From Virgibacillus chiguensis (GTDB lineage: Bacteria > Bacillota > Bacilli > Bacillales > Amphibacillaceae): a DNA stretch of 64,000 nt. A program made the translations under genes and the position numbers. The notes under the pieces are model-generated. The model did no database searches. It saw only the letters and a program-made list of their open reading frames with translations, and was not told the origin of the DNA. The stretch spans positions 1-64,000 of the forward strand of contig NZ_FQXD01000006.1 in assembly GCF_900129865.1 (NCBI RefSeq), in the 5' to 3' direction. Positions 1-8,429 of the stretch are shown piece after piece (within the stretch, counting starts at the first letter, position 1; each line of letters starts with the position of its first letter).

Positions 1-262
1 ATCTCGATGATCTTCCTTTTAGATACTGCAATATTTTACTTGGGGCAATACTTGGAGGACAAGATAATAATAAATGAATGTGGTCTTTCCCAACACTTCC
101 TTGCAATATGGTAATTCCTCTGGCTTCACAACCTTGTCTTATCAAATCACGCACTCTCACCGCTATATGCCCGCCCAAAACCTTATATCTATACTTTGTC
201 ACCCATATGACATGATACTTAATATCATACACAGCATGACTATTTTTTCTATATCCTTCCAT
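1..262 (-). CDS. tnpA: IS200/IS605-family transposase TnpA, N-terminal part (cut by window edge)
   Basis: Read on the minus strand, the first 87 residues begin MEGYRKNSHAVYDIKYHVIW and contain HIH at residues 61-63. That is the HUH metal-binding motif of the Y1 transposases that cut and rejoin single-stranded DNA in IS200/IS605 elements. The start ATG at 260-262 follows a GAGGTG ribosome site. The catalytic tyrosine of this family lies further downstream, outside the window, so whether the enzyme is intact cannot be judged. No accessory TnpB can be seen. Confidence 0.88.
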   Translation of the reverse strand, partial: MEGYRKNSHAVYDIKYHVIWVTKYRYKVLGGHIAVRVRDLIRQGCEARGITILQGSVGKDHIHLLLSCPPSIAPSKILQYLKGRSSR

Positions 263-345
263 ACTTTCACCTCTTCACTTAGTATGGACAAAAAAGATAA
301 GGCTAAAAGCGGATACCGTCTAAAGACGGTGGAGTTAGACCACGC
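1..345 (-). mobile_element. End of an IS200/IS605-type insertion sequence
   Basis: Just upstream of the TnpA start lies a perfect small hairpin, ACCGTC-TAAA-GACGGT (315-330). Subterminal imperfect or perfect hairpins near the ends of IS200/IS605 elements are the transposase recognition structures. The outer boundary was not located because this family makes no target duplication. The end near 345 is approximate. Confidence 0.7.
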
Positions 346-719
346 ATTTGTAAATTAAATCATCCATTCGCATTAATCCCTTTCTTCTCTCCTAATTTAT
401 TATGCCAAACTATATAAAGAAATTTCACTTCTTTCGGTTATGGCAGCCGTCAAGCCTAAATACTTCATGCTTTTCTATAGCTTAAAAAAGGAGGCGTAAT
501 TTTCGTGCTTCCCTCACTACATATTACATACCCATCTTTTGTAGAAAATATATACGTAAAAAATTGTATGCCAATAGATTTTTATAACAGTTATCAACTA
601 TCCTACTAAACAGAACATACATTTTGGTGTACAATGGTAAAAGTGCATTTTAGTAGCCGAATTATCATCAAGAAACATTTTAGTACTTTCCGAAACAACT
701 TAGAAGGAGGTTTATATTT
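346..719. other. Intergenic region between IS end and ydjM-like gene
   Basis: No convincing gene was found. A TACAAT near 631 could be a -10 for the plus-strand gene at 720, but no good -35 sits at the right distance. The ribosome site TAGAAGGAGG ends nine bases before the ATG at 720. Confidence 0.5.
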
Positions 720-1346
720 ATGAATGGTACAACTCACGCAGCAATCGGAACGGTAACTGGCTTTATAATTGCAAATAACTTACAAAGCCCTCCTACAGAA
801 ACAGCTTTACTTGTTAGTCTTGGGACCTTTTCAGCATTAATTCCAGACTTAGATATTGATGGGAAATTACGAGGTAAGATTACCCTATCGCATAAACTGT
901 TTCGAACAATTGCTCAGGTTATCGGTGTATTACTTATTATTTACAGCTTTTATGAAGGAGTAGGTAGCAAGCAATGGATTGGAGCTGGGAGTGGATTTGC
1001 TTTGCTTTCCATCTCTATTCGCCTTAAACAGAAACATATGCTTACCATAACCGGATTAGGTGTTATTATTGGTGGACTTGCATTGCAAGAACAGTGGCTG
1101 CTATTATTAGGAATTTATGTTATTATTGCTTCTTTCGTAGCACATAGAAGTTATACACATTCCATTGTCGGTCTTTTGTTTTTTGGATTTATTGCCTATT
1201 ACTTAGATCAATTACTTCAAATCAAAGGAGTATATTATTCATGTCTCATTGGCTATATAACACATATCATTGCTGATAGTAAATTTTTACCCTTTAATAA
1301 ACGTGGTGTGAAACTGTTCTTACCATTTTGGAATAAGGAGTTTTAA
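720..1346 (+). CDS. YdjM/DUF457-type membrane-bound metal-dependent hydrolase-like protein
   Basis: The 208-residue protein starts MNGTTHAAIG and carries the scattered His/Asp positions of this family: THAAIG near the start, IPDLDIDGK at about 41-49, a mid-protein HRSYTHS and a late HIIAD. Several hydrophobic stretches suggest an integral membrane protein. The family is annotated as an inner-membrane metal-dependent hydrolase, and YdjM is LexA-controlled in some bacteria. The substrate is unknown and no convincing LexA box is present here. The ATG follows AGAAGGAGG. The gene stands alone on the plus strand, facing the tkt operon end. Confidence 0.72.
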   Translation: MNGTTHAAIGTVTGFIIANNLQSPPTETALLVSLGTFSALIPDLDIDGKLRGKITLSHKLFRTIAQVIGVLLIIYSFYEGVGSKQWIGAGSGFALLSISIRLKQKHMLTITGLGVIIGGLALQEQWLLLLGIYVIIASFVAHRSYTHSIVGLLFFGFIAYYLDQLLQIKGVYYSCLIGYITHIIADSKFLPFNKRGVKLFLPFWNKEF

Positions 1347-1456
1347 CTCCTTCGCTTATACGTAAGACTAAAATAATGAACGCTCCTAAAATCCAACTTA
1401 TGGTATATTGAACTAATTTTTTGATAGAACGAAATGAAATTTGTTTAAAAAGAAGT

Positions 1457-1485
1457 GGGGATACTCGTATCTTAAAAGTATCCCC
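1457..1485 (-). terminator. Rho-independent terminator of the PTS-transketolase operon
   Basis: An eight-base perfect stem, GGGGATAC/GTATCCCC, lies just beyond the tkt stop codon. On the minus strand it is followed by a T-rich tract (CTTCTTTTT). It closes the four-gene operon. Confidence 0.8.
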
Positions 1486-1499
1486 ATGGAACCATTTGT

Positions 1500-3500
1500 T
1501 TATAATAAGTTTTTAAAGTTGGCTACGACGTTTTCTACAGTAAATCCAAATTTATCAATCACTTGGTCTCCTGGTCCAGAAACGCCAAATGAATCAATGC
1601 TCATTACTGCACCATTACATCCTGTATATTCCTTCCAACCAACCTTAGAACCCATTTCAATGGATAAGCGTGTTTGTAAATGCGAAGGTAATACACTTTC
1701 TTTGTATTCTGGTGACTGTTTATCAAATAGATCCCAAGATGGCATACTGACAACATTCACATGAATATCTTCTTCAGCAAGCTTTGCCTGAGCCTTCAAA
1801 GCGAGGTGAACCTCTGATCCTGCAGCAATTAAAATTCCTTCTGCTGTTTTTTCAGCCTCCGATATAACATAAGCTCCTTTTGGAACACCTGTTACTGCCT
1901 TTTCCCCTGTCTGTCTTAAAGTTGGGACGGCTTGACGCCCCAGTACGAGAATGGTTGGACGATCCTTTTGTGTTACGGCAATTTTCCAAGCTTCTTTCGT
2001 TTCATTCGCATCTGAAGGTCTTAATACGGTAATATGAGGCATCGCTCGAAAAGAGGCTAAATGCTCAACCGGTTGGTGAGTTGGCCCATCTTGTCCAACC
2101 GCCACACTATCATGGGTAAACACAAAGGTTACCGGTTGCTCCATCAAAGCGGACAGTCGAATAGCTGGTCGTAAATAATCCGAAAATACAAAGAATGTAC
2201 TGACAAATGGTCTTAAATAATGACGTGCCATTCCGTTTGCGATAGCACCCATAGCAAATTCTCGAACACCAAATGAAATATTTCTACCAGCATAATTTTG
2301 TGATGTTAAATCAGGAAATGATTGTAACCTTGTTTTCGTTGAAGCATTTAAATCTGCGGATCCACCAACTAGTTCTGTAAAGTGCTCTGCTAAAGCTTGC
2401 TGCACTTGACTTGCGGAAGCACGTGTCGCAACTGCCTCTCCTTCTTTGTAAACAGGCAAATCATCTTCCCAGTTTTTTGGTAAATCACCAGCGATTAATC
2501 GCTTTAATTCAACAGCAAGCTCTGGATACACTTCTTCATACTGCTTAAATAATTTATTCCATTGCTCCTCTTTTTTGGTTCCATTCTCTAAAATACTACG
2601 AAAATCTTCGTATACTTCTTCAGGTACATGGAAATCTTCTTCATAGTTCCATTTATAAAACGCTTTTGCACGTTTAATCTCTTCAACACCAATTGGATCA
2701 CTGTGTGCATCACTTTTACCTTCAATAGTAGGAGCACCATAGCCGATTTTTGTTTTAATTTCGATAATTGTTGGGCGGTCTTCATCCGCTTTCGCTTCTT
2801 TAATTGCTTGTTCAATTGCTTCTATATCATTTCCATCTTCAATATAAAGGTATTGCCAATGGCAAGATTCAAACCGCTGTTTGATATCTTCTGAAAACGA
2901 TAACGCTAGTTCACCATCTAAACTAATGTCATTAGAGTCATATAAAACAATTAAACGACCTAACTTTAAATGTCCTGCTAAAGATGCTGCTTCATAAGAA
3001 ATACCTTCCATTAAGTCACCATCACCACAAATAGTATATGTGTAATGGTCAACAATTGGATAGCCTTCCCGATTAAAAGTTTCAGCTAAATGTCTCTCAG
3101 CTAAAGCTAAACCAACAGTAGCTGGTATTCCTTGCCCAAGTGGTCCTGTAGTAATTTCCACTCCTGGCGTTACCCCAAATTCTGGATGTCCTGCTGTTTT
3201 ACTACCTAATTGTCTGAAGTTTTTCAACTCATCTAAAGATAGATCGTAACCCGCTAGATGTAATAAGCAGTAATGTAGCATAGAACCGTGACCTGCCGAT
3301 AAAACAAAGCGATCTCGATTGAACCATTCAGGGTTTTTAGGATTCATATTCATGATGCGTTTCCATAGGCTGTATGCCATTGGCGCTGCTCCCATTGGCA
3401 TACCTGGATGACCATGTTGCGCACGTTCTACCGCATCAATCGTTAGGGTACGAATGGTATTGATAGATAAGTTTTCAATGTTGTTTCCTGATTTCGTCAT
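1500..3500 (-). CDS. tkt: Transketolase
   Basis: A complete 666-residue transketolase, the usual length. It interconverts pentose and triose/hexose phosphates with thiamine diphosphate in the cytoplasm. The start [20 protein letters not shown] leads into the substrate-binding [13 protein letters not shown] segment. The thiamine diphosphate/Mg motif GDGDLMEG lies at 159-166, and the pyrimidine-domain segment [19 protein letters not shown] is intact. It is the last gene of an operon with an ascorbate-type PTS and its PRD regulator, 43 bases after the EIIC stop. The ATG follows a GGAGGAGTC-type ribosome site. Placement suggests that the imported sugar enters the pentose phosphate pathway. Whether the genome has another transketolase cannot be seen here. 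Confidence 0.93.
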   Translation of the reverse strand: MTKSGNNIENLSINTIRTLTIDAVERAQHGHPGMPMGAAPMAYSLWKRIMNMNPKNPEWFNRDRFVLSAGHGSMLHYCLLHLAGYDLSLDELKNFRQLGSKTAGHPEFGVTPGVEITTGPLGQGIPATVGLALAERHLAETFNREGYPIVDHYTYTICGDGDLMEGISYEAASLAGHLKLGRLIVLYDSNDISLDGELALSFSEDIKQRFESCHWQYLYIEDGNDIEAIEQAIKEAKADEDRPTIIEIKTKIGYGAPTIEGKSDAHSDPIGVEEIKRAKAFYKWNYEEDFHVPEEVYEDFRSILENGTKKEEQWNKLFKQYEEVYPELAVELKRLIAGDLPKNWEDDLPVYKEGEAVATRASASQVQQALAEHFTELVGGSADLNASTKTRLQSFPDLTSQNYAGRNISFGVREFAMGAIANGMARHYLRPFVSTFFVFSDYLRPAIRLSALMEQPVTFVFTHDSVAVGQDGPTHQPVEHLASFRAMPHITVLRPSDANETKEAWKIAVTQKDRPTILVLGRQAVPTLRQTGEKAVTGVPKGAYVISEAEKTAEGILIAAGSEVHLALKAQAKLAEEDIHVNVVSMPSWDLFDKQSPEYKESVLPSHLQTRLSIEMGSKVGWKEYTGCNGAVMSIDSFGVSGPGDQVIDKFGFTVENVVANFKNLL

Positions 3501-3543
3501 AGATGACTCCTCCAGTTCATTTTTTCTTGTATTATTTTCCTAT

Positions 3544-4911
3544 TTAAACGTTTTTTGTTGCTTCTTTTTTCTTACCAAAAGGAATAAGCATTAAGCCTAG
3601 AATGACAATTAAGCTAATAACGATTGCAATTGGGCCTGCATAATTTGCTAATGTTCCAAAGAATATACCGGATACACCAAAGTCAGCATCAGAGAAGGTT
3701 GTATTGGCAAAACCTAGCTCTCCTAGGACTGGAAGTAAAAATATTGGTAAAAACGAAATAATAATTCCGTTTACAAACGAACCGGCAACAGAACCTTTTA
3801 TACCACCTGTTGCATTACCTAAAACACCAGCTGCTGCACCTGTGAAAAAGTGTGGCACAACACCAGGAAGAATAATGGTTGTACCTAAAACAAACATAAT
3901 TCCCATACTGAATATCCCGCCAATAAAACTACTGAAAAAACCAATTAAAACAGCGTTCGGTGCATACGTATAAATAATCGGAACATCAAGAGCTGGTTTT
4001 GCATTTGGAACAATCTTCGTAGAAATCCCTTTAAATGCTGGAATAATCTCTGCTAGCACGAGACGAACACCTGATAGTATAATGAACACCCCAGCCGCAA
4101 AACTACCACCTTTCATCAAAGAAAACACGAGGTAGTTTGTACCATCACTAAGTTCCGCTTCAATAAATGTGGAGCCCGCAAAGAGCGCAACAATGATATA
4201 CATAACAATCATGGTTAAAGCAATACTTACCGTACTATCGCGTAAAAATCCAAGTCCTTTTGGAAAATCAATATTCTCTGTGGAATGCTCTTTGCTTTTT
4301 TTGAATAATTTTCCAGTTAATCCGCTAATAGCATACCCTACCGCACTAAAATGGCCTAAAGCGACATTATCATTACCAGTAAGCTGTCGCATAAATGGTT
4401 GTAAAATAGCTGGAGATAGCGTCATAATAATACCTAACGCAACCGCACCTGCAGCGATTAATGGTATCGTATCAAATCCTGCTACAGCCATTATTACGGC
4501 AAGCATACAAGCCATATAGAGTGTGTGATGTCCAGTTAAGAAGATATATTTATATCTTGTAAATCTGGCAATGAGAACGTTAACAATCATTCCAAAAAAC
4601 ATAATGAGTGCTGTATTTGTCCCATATTCATTCAACGCCAATGCAACGATGGCCTCATTATTTGGTACTACTCCTGACACATTAAATGCTTCTTGGAACA
4701 TAGCACCAAATGGAGAAAGGCCTTGTTCTAGTATTCCAGCTCCCGAAGCAATAACAATAAACCCAACGAATGTTTTAATAGCGCCTTTCATGATTTCTGA
4801 CAAATTTTTTCTTTGCGCTAATAATCCAATTAGCGCAATGGCAGCAACTAAAATGGCTGGCTGACTTAAAATATCGACTAAGACACTTAAGAATTCATTC
4901 ATGGTAGTCAT
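3544..4911 (-). CDS. ulaA: PTS ascorbate-type EIIC permease (UlaA-like)
   Basis: A 455-residue, highly hydrophobic protein with about ten membrane stretches. It resembles the UlaA/SgaT family, the EIIC of the L-ascorbate superfamily that translocates its substrate while EIIB phosphorylates it. Recognisable segments include AIKTFVGFIVIASGAGILEQ near the N-terminus and GLTGKLFKKS in the middle. It lies 12 bases after the EIIB gene and before tkt. True substrate specificity is not proven: the operon shows no ulaG lactonase or ulaDEF enzymes, so another pentose or polyol is possible. Confidence 0.85.
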   Translation of the reverse strand: MTTMNEFLSVLVDILSQPAILVAAIALIGLLAQRKNLSEIMKGAIKTFVGFIVIASGAGILEQGLSPFGAMFQEAFNVSGVVPNNEAIVALALNEYGTNTALIMFFGMIVNVLIARFTRYKYIFLTGHHTLYMACMLAVIMAVAGFDTIPLIAAGAVALGIIMTLSPAILQPFMRQLTGNDNVALGHFSAVGYAISGLTGKLFKKSKEHSTENIDFPKGLGFLRDSTVSIALTMIVMYIIVALFAGSTFIEAELSDGTNYLVFSLMKGGSFAAGVFIILSGVRLVLAEIIPAFKGISTKIVPNAKPALDVPIIYTYAPNAVLIGFFSSFIGGIFSMGIMFVLGTTIILPGVVPHFFTGAAAGVLGNATGGIKGSVAGSFVNGIIISFLPIFLLPVLGELGFANTTFSDADFGVSGIFFGTLANYAGPIAIVISLIVILGLMLIPFGKKKEATKNV

Positions 4912-4923
4912 CCTTTCCTCGTA

Positions 4924-5214
4924 TTAAATTAGATTTTTTTCTTTTACTACTTTTGTTACCTTGTCCCTCAACTCATCCATATCTATAATATTATCTAACA
5001 CGATTACTTCACCTAAATGGGCGCCTCCCTCAGCAATATCTTTTGCTAAAAAGAATACATCTGCGTCTCCAGGTGTTGCTGAACTTAAATCAGAATGCGA
5101 CACTTCAACACCCGTGACACCTATCTCTTGTAAAATTTGTTGAATATTCATTTCCACCATAAAACTTGTTCCTAATCCTGACCCACATACTGCTAAAAAT
5201 TTCATTTTTTCCAT
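4924..5214 (-). CDS. ulaB: PTS EIIB component, ascorbate/lactose type (UlaB-like)
   Basis: A 96-residue soluble EIIB. The P-loop CGSGLGTSFMVEMN places the phosphorylated cysteine at residue 10. It receives phosphate from an EIIA domain and passes it to the incoming sugar at the EIIC permease. The only EIIA visible is the C-terminal domain of the adjacent regulator. It starts seven bases after the regulator stop, so co-translation is likely. Confidence 0.86.
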   Translation of the reverse strand: MEKMKFLAVCGSGLGTSFMVEMNIQQILQEIGVTGVEVSHSDLSSATPGDADVFFLAKDIAEGGAHLGEVIVLDNIIDMDELRDKVTKVVKEKNLI

Positions 5215-5221
5215 CTCCTTT

Positions 5222-7249
5222 TTATTTAATAATTTCCATGACCTCTTGCGCTGTTTGCGCTGCTTTTAAAGCTTGTAGTATTGCGTTATCTGACAGCAAC
5301 TTTGTTAAATGAGATAATGCTTTTAAGTGCGCCTCATTATCAACCGCTGCTAAACAAATAAAGACATCAATTTGATGGTCATCCTTTCCTAGCAATTTAA
5401 CTGGTGTGTTTGTTCTTAAAAATGACATCCCTAAATGGACTACGCCTTCCTCTGGTCGTGCATGAGGAATAGCAATTCCTTTACCTATATGAATATAAGT
5501 TCCTACTTCTTCGACTTTTTTATTCATCGCCTCAATATATTCTGGTCTAATTTTATGAGCTGCAAGTAATGGTTGTGCAGCCATTTCTATCGCTTCTTTC
5601 CAGCTCAAAGGCTCATCTGTAAACTGAATCATTTCTTCGGTAAGTAATTCTGAAAGCATTGGTTTATACCCTCCTATATCGGTATGACTTAGATGTATGA
5701 GATCAACAAGGTCTGAAAATAACCGTTTCTCATCTTTAATTTCTGTATGTTTTGCTATAACTTCCATTATTTGATCCATCGAAAAATCGTAATTATTTAA
5801 AATAGGGAATTGATTCATTACGGATTCAATTAAATAATTTTTTTCTATTTTTGAAAGCAATGGTTTCACTGTAAATATCGGCTTGGGCGAATCCACATCT
5901 ACTGTAGTAAAGATCAGATCATAACTAGACGTTGGAAGTAAGCTCACTTGTTCAGCTGTGTGCACCCGGGAAAAATGAATGTTTGGAAACATCTCCTTTA
6001 ACTGTGCACGCAACATAATGGAAGAACTAACGCCGTTAGAACAAACAATTAATCCATGAATTTCTGTTTTATTCCTATTTCTATTTTTTTCAAGATAACC
6101 GCCAAAATGAAGCGTAAAATAACCTATTTCCTCATCACTAATTGGCTTTTTTGTCCAATCAGATAAAGGAGCGAGCGAGCGTTTGACAAATTGAAACAAT
6201 TCCACATACTTTTGTTTAATTTGTGATGTTAAAGGGTTCACAAGCGGTATTTCAAATATAATTCGATAAAAAGCTGGAACGAGGTGGTTATACAAGCTTT
6301 TTTGTAAGAACGTTTTATTATCAATCGGAAGCAAGGTGTTTTTTTCAAATGCTTCAATGATTTGCATGGTCAGTCTGCTTAAATATGGATTTTCTTCTAA
6401 TTTCACTTCCTGTAAGGCAATTAATAATTGCAAGGTCAAATAATATTGTTCTTCTAATTGATTATTTTCAAATAATCGTCGTGCCAACTCTTCTACCAGC
6501 CCAAACAAGCGTTGTGAACGCAATAACTGTTTCTCTTCTTGAGAAAACAATGGCTCGATGTTTGCAGTTCGGACTCTTATAAACGTCAAATGAAAAATAA
6601 CTTCGGCTTTTCTATCCTTCACTAAATGAATTTGCTTTACTTTTAACACATCATTCACTGTTAACTGCGTATTCACATAGTAGCCTTCCTGTTTCCACGA
6701 TTTTAATACGAGTACTAACATCTCTTTTCCTAGTGACTTTGTGAGCAAGTAATTGATACAAAAGCTTGCTAACCTTCTTTTTTCCATTTCTGTACCAGTT
6801 AAGTGGTAGCCATCTTTCCTTGAATATTGAAGGATAACCCCTTTTTTTTGACACAACTTTTTTGCTTTTTTCACATCACTTAGCGCTGTATTCTTACTTA
6901 CGTAAAGCAATTGCTGATAATGATAATTGGAAACAGGTTCTTTGCGAATAAACGTGTATAAATAGAGTAAATAAATACGTTCCTCTTCTGATAAAACAAT
7001 GTGATGCATAGAAATATCCAAAGGAGCACCAGCTTGAAGTAAATCCTTCACTTTAGCATCAACGACAAATTGTTGATCATGCAGTTTAATTGGCTCTAAC
7101 TTCATACTTTTTAAAGTGTTATTCACTTTTTCCAAATCATAGTTAAATTGCCGTTCTGAAACATCTAATTTTCGTATGAGTTGAGAAACAGTAATCTCAT
7201 CATGCGTAATAATTTCTTCAAACAGTTTAAAAGACCTTTGATCAAACAA
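5222..7249 (-). CDS. BglG/MtlR-type PRD transcriptional regulator with EIIB and EIIA domains
   Basis: A 675-residue multidomain regulator. It has N-terminal helix-turn-helix segments (residues about 1-150), two PTS regulation domains (about 180-390, with candidate phosphorylatable histidines H322 and H381), an EIIB-like domain with cysteine 403 in IVCSNGVSSS, and a C-terminal type-2 EIIA domain with histidine 596 in GIAIPHARPEEG. Such proteins read the phosphorylation state of the PTS and activate the operon they head. The EIIA domain may also supply the phosphate for the neighbouring EIIB, since no separate EIIA gene is present. The start codon is TTG after GGAGGGGC. Confidence 0.87.
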   Translation of the reverse strand: MFDQRSFKLFEEIITHDEITVSQLIRKLDVSERQFNYDLEKVNNTLKSMKLEPIKLHDQQFVVDAKVKDLLQAGAPLDISMHHIVLSEEERIYLLYLYTFIRKEPVSNYHYQQLLYVSKNTALSDVKKAKKLCQKKGVILQYSRKDGYHLTGTEMEKRRLASFCINYLLTKSLGKEMLVLVLKSWKQEGYYVNTQLTVNDVLKVKQIHLVKDRKAEVIFHLTFIRVRTANIEPLFSQEEKQLLRSQRLFGLVEELARRLFENNQLEEQYYLTLQLLIALQEVKLEENPYLSRLTMQIIEAFEKNTLLPIDNKTFLQKSLYNHLVPAFYRIIFEIPLVNPLTSQIKQKYVELFQFVKRSLAPLSDWTKKPISDEEIGYFTLHFGGYLEKNRNRNKTEIHGLIVCSNGVSSSIMLRAQLKEMFPNIHFSRVHTAEQVSLLPTSSYDLIFTTVDVDSPKPIFTVKPLLSKIEKNYLIESVMNQFPILNNYDFSMDQIMEVIAKHTEIKDEKRLFSDLVDLIHLSHTDIGGYKPMLSELLTEEMIQFTDEPLSWKEAIEMAAQPLLAAHKIRPEYIEAMNKKVEEVGTYIHIGKGIAIPHARPEEGVVHLGMSFLRTNTPVKLLGKDDHQIDVFICLAAVDNEAHLKALSHLTKLLSDNAILQALKAAQTAQEVMEIIK

Positions 7250-7270
7250 CTTTGCCCCTCCTTTAACTTT

Positions 7271-7299
7271 ATTGTAATGCGCTTACAATGTTGATTCAA
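7271..7299 (-). promoter_or_regulatory. Promoter with overlapping 19-bp palindromic operator for the PTS operon
   Basis: On the minus strand TTGAAT (7294-7299) and TACAAT (7271-7276) are separated by 17 bases, a good SigA promoter. The palindrome ATTGTAA-TGCGC-TTACAAT (7271-7289) has perfect seven-base arms and covers the -10 and spacer. It resembles a catabolite-responsive element with one extra central base, or it may be an operator for the PRD regulator. Which protein binds it is inference. Confidence 0.68.
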
Positions 7300-7519
7300 C
7301 AGTGTTTTAGCCCAAACTATGTAGCCTGTTGCTATGTTCTATTGTGCTCTTTTTATGAAATCTTATGAAAACTGTTGTCTCAGCAAGCTACACAGATTAA
7401 TTATGTTCATTTTTGTATAAAGGCATCTTCACATAGAAGAGCGAAATCTATTCTTCTTTTTCATCAAATCTTAAAAACGAAAACTGTAAGCCTTCATCAT
7501 ATACTTTCCTCAAATGCAA

Positions 7520-7554
7520 ATAGCCGAACAATTTTATTTTAATTGTTCGGCTAT
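7520..7554 (-). terminator. Hairpin terminator after the FMN reductase gene
   Basis: Perfect 14-base arms ATAGCCGAACAATT/AATTGTTCGGCTAT with a seven-base loop, 75 bases beyond the stop of the FMN reductase gene. The T tract after it is weak. It also insulates the divergent PTS promoter region. No gene was seen in 7300-7519. Confidence 0.65.
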
Positions 7555-7628
7555 GACTATATGGAGTTACAGAGGTCCCCTTTTCTTAAAAATAAGTGAT
7601 AGATCTATTTATTTTTGCTTACATTTAT

Positions 7629-8168
7629 TTAAATGCTATACGTACGTTTTTTAATTGTAATCATTTCTTGAGCGAGCTTATTTATCCTTTCTTGTACATC
7701 TTGGTCAATAATCTCATTATCATCATTAAAACAATCATTGTTAACAAAAACACTATAACGAGGTATGATTCCTTTCAAATAAGCAAGTATTGGCTTTAAT
7801 TGATATTCGGATACGAGAAAGTGCTTATCCGATCCAGCAGTAGTTACAATTCCTGTAACTTTTGATTTGAAGGCGTCGATTGGAAAATGGTCGAGCAAAT
7901 TTTTCAACGCACCTGAAATAGATGCTTGATAGATAGGTGAACCAAAAACAATCATATCTGCTGCTAAAATCGTATTTACTACATACCATGTGTCTTTATT
8001 ATAATAGGCTAAAGGTGACCCCTTAACAAACTCTACATCATATTCTTTCAAGTCGATTAATTCGATTTCTATTTGTTTATCGACACGTTTGGCTACACGT
8101 AAAACGTCATGTACTACTTGCGACGTTTTTTCACCAACTAACGAGCCGGCTATTCCAACAAGTTTCAC
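7629..8168 (-). CDS. NAD(P)H-dependent FMN reductase-family flavoprotein
   Basis: A 179-residue flavodoxin-fold protein. It begins MKLVGIAGSLVGEKTSQVV, where the FMN phosphate-binding loop normally lies. It has the FGSPIYQASISGALKNLLD segment (about 95-115) typical of the SsuE/azoreductase-type NADPH-dependent FMN reductase family. The likely role is reducing flavin or a quinone/azo substrate in the cytoplasm. It is monocistronic, with a GGAGGGGAC ribosome site. The precise substrate cannot be deduced. Confidence 0.82.
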   Translation of the reverse strand: MKLVGIAGSLVGEKTSQVVHDVLRVAKRVDKQIEIELIDLKEYDVEFVKGSPLAYYNKDTWYVVNTILAADMIVFGSPIYQASISGALKNLLDHFPIDAFKSKVTGIVTTAGSDKHFLVSEYQLKPILAYLKGIIPRYSVFVNNDCFNDDNEIIDQDVQERINKLAQEMITIKKRTYSI

Positions 8169-8429
8169 AGCTGTCCCCTCCTGCTTTATCTATGGATAGT
8201 TAATATAAGTTTAAGTTGAAAATAACATTATGAATAAACGGTTACAAGCTCAATCGAAATACGACTGGGACTATGCAACCGATGCTTACGTACACACCTC
8301 TCTAAAAATTCTAAATAAATATTTCAGTGATATAAGTGTAATAAGTATGCACAAAGAATAGCTTACCATAGATATAATAGCAAATTTTTTGCTTCATTCT
8401 GTTTCATCAAAAGGGCCTCTCCTTCGAGG

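Noticed and set aside
74-358. 94-codon plus-strand frame
   Set aside because: It is the antisense of the IS200-type TnpA, which has the HUH motif and a ribosome site.
600-640. Possible LexA box before the YdjM-like gene
   Set aside because: Only one half-site (GAAC) fits; the other arm does not match GTTC.
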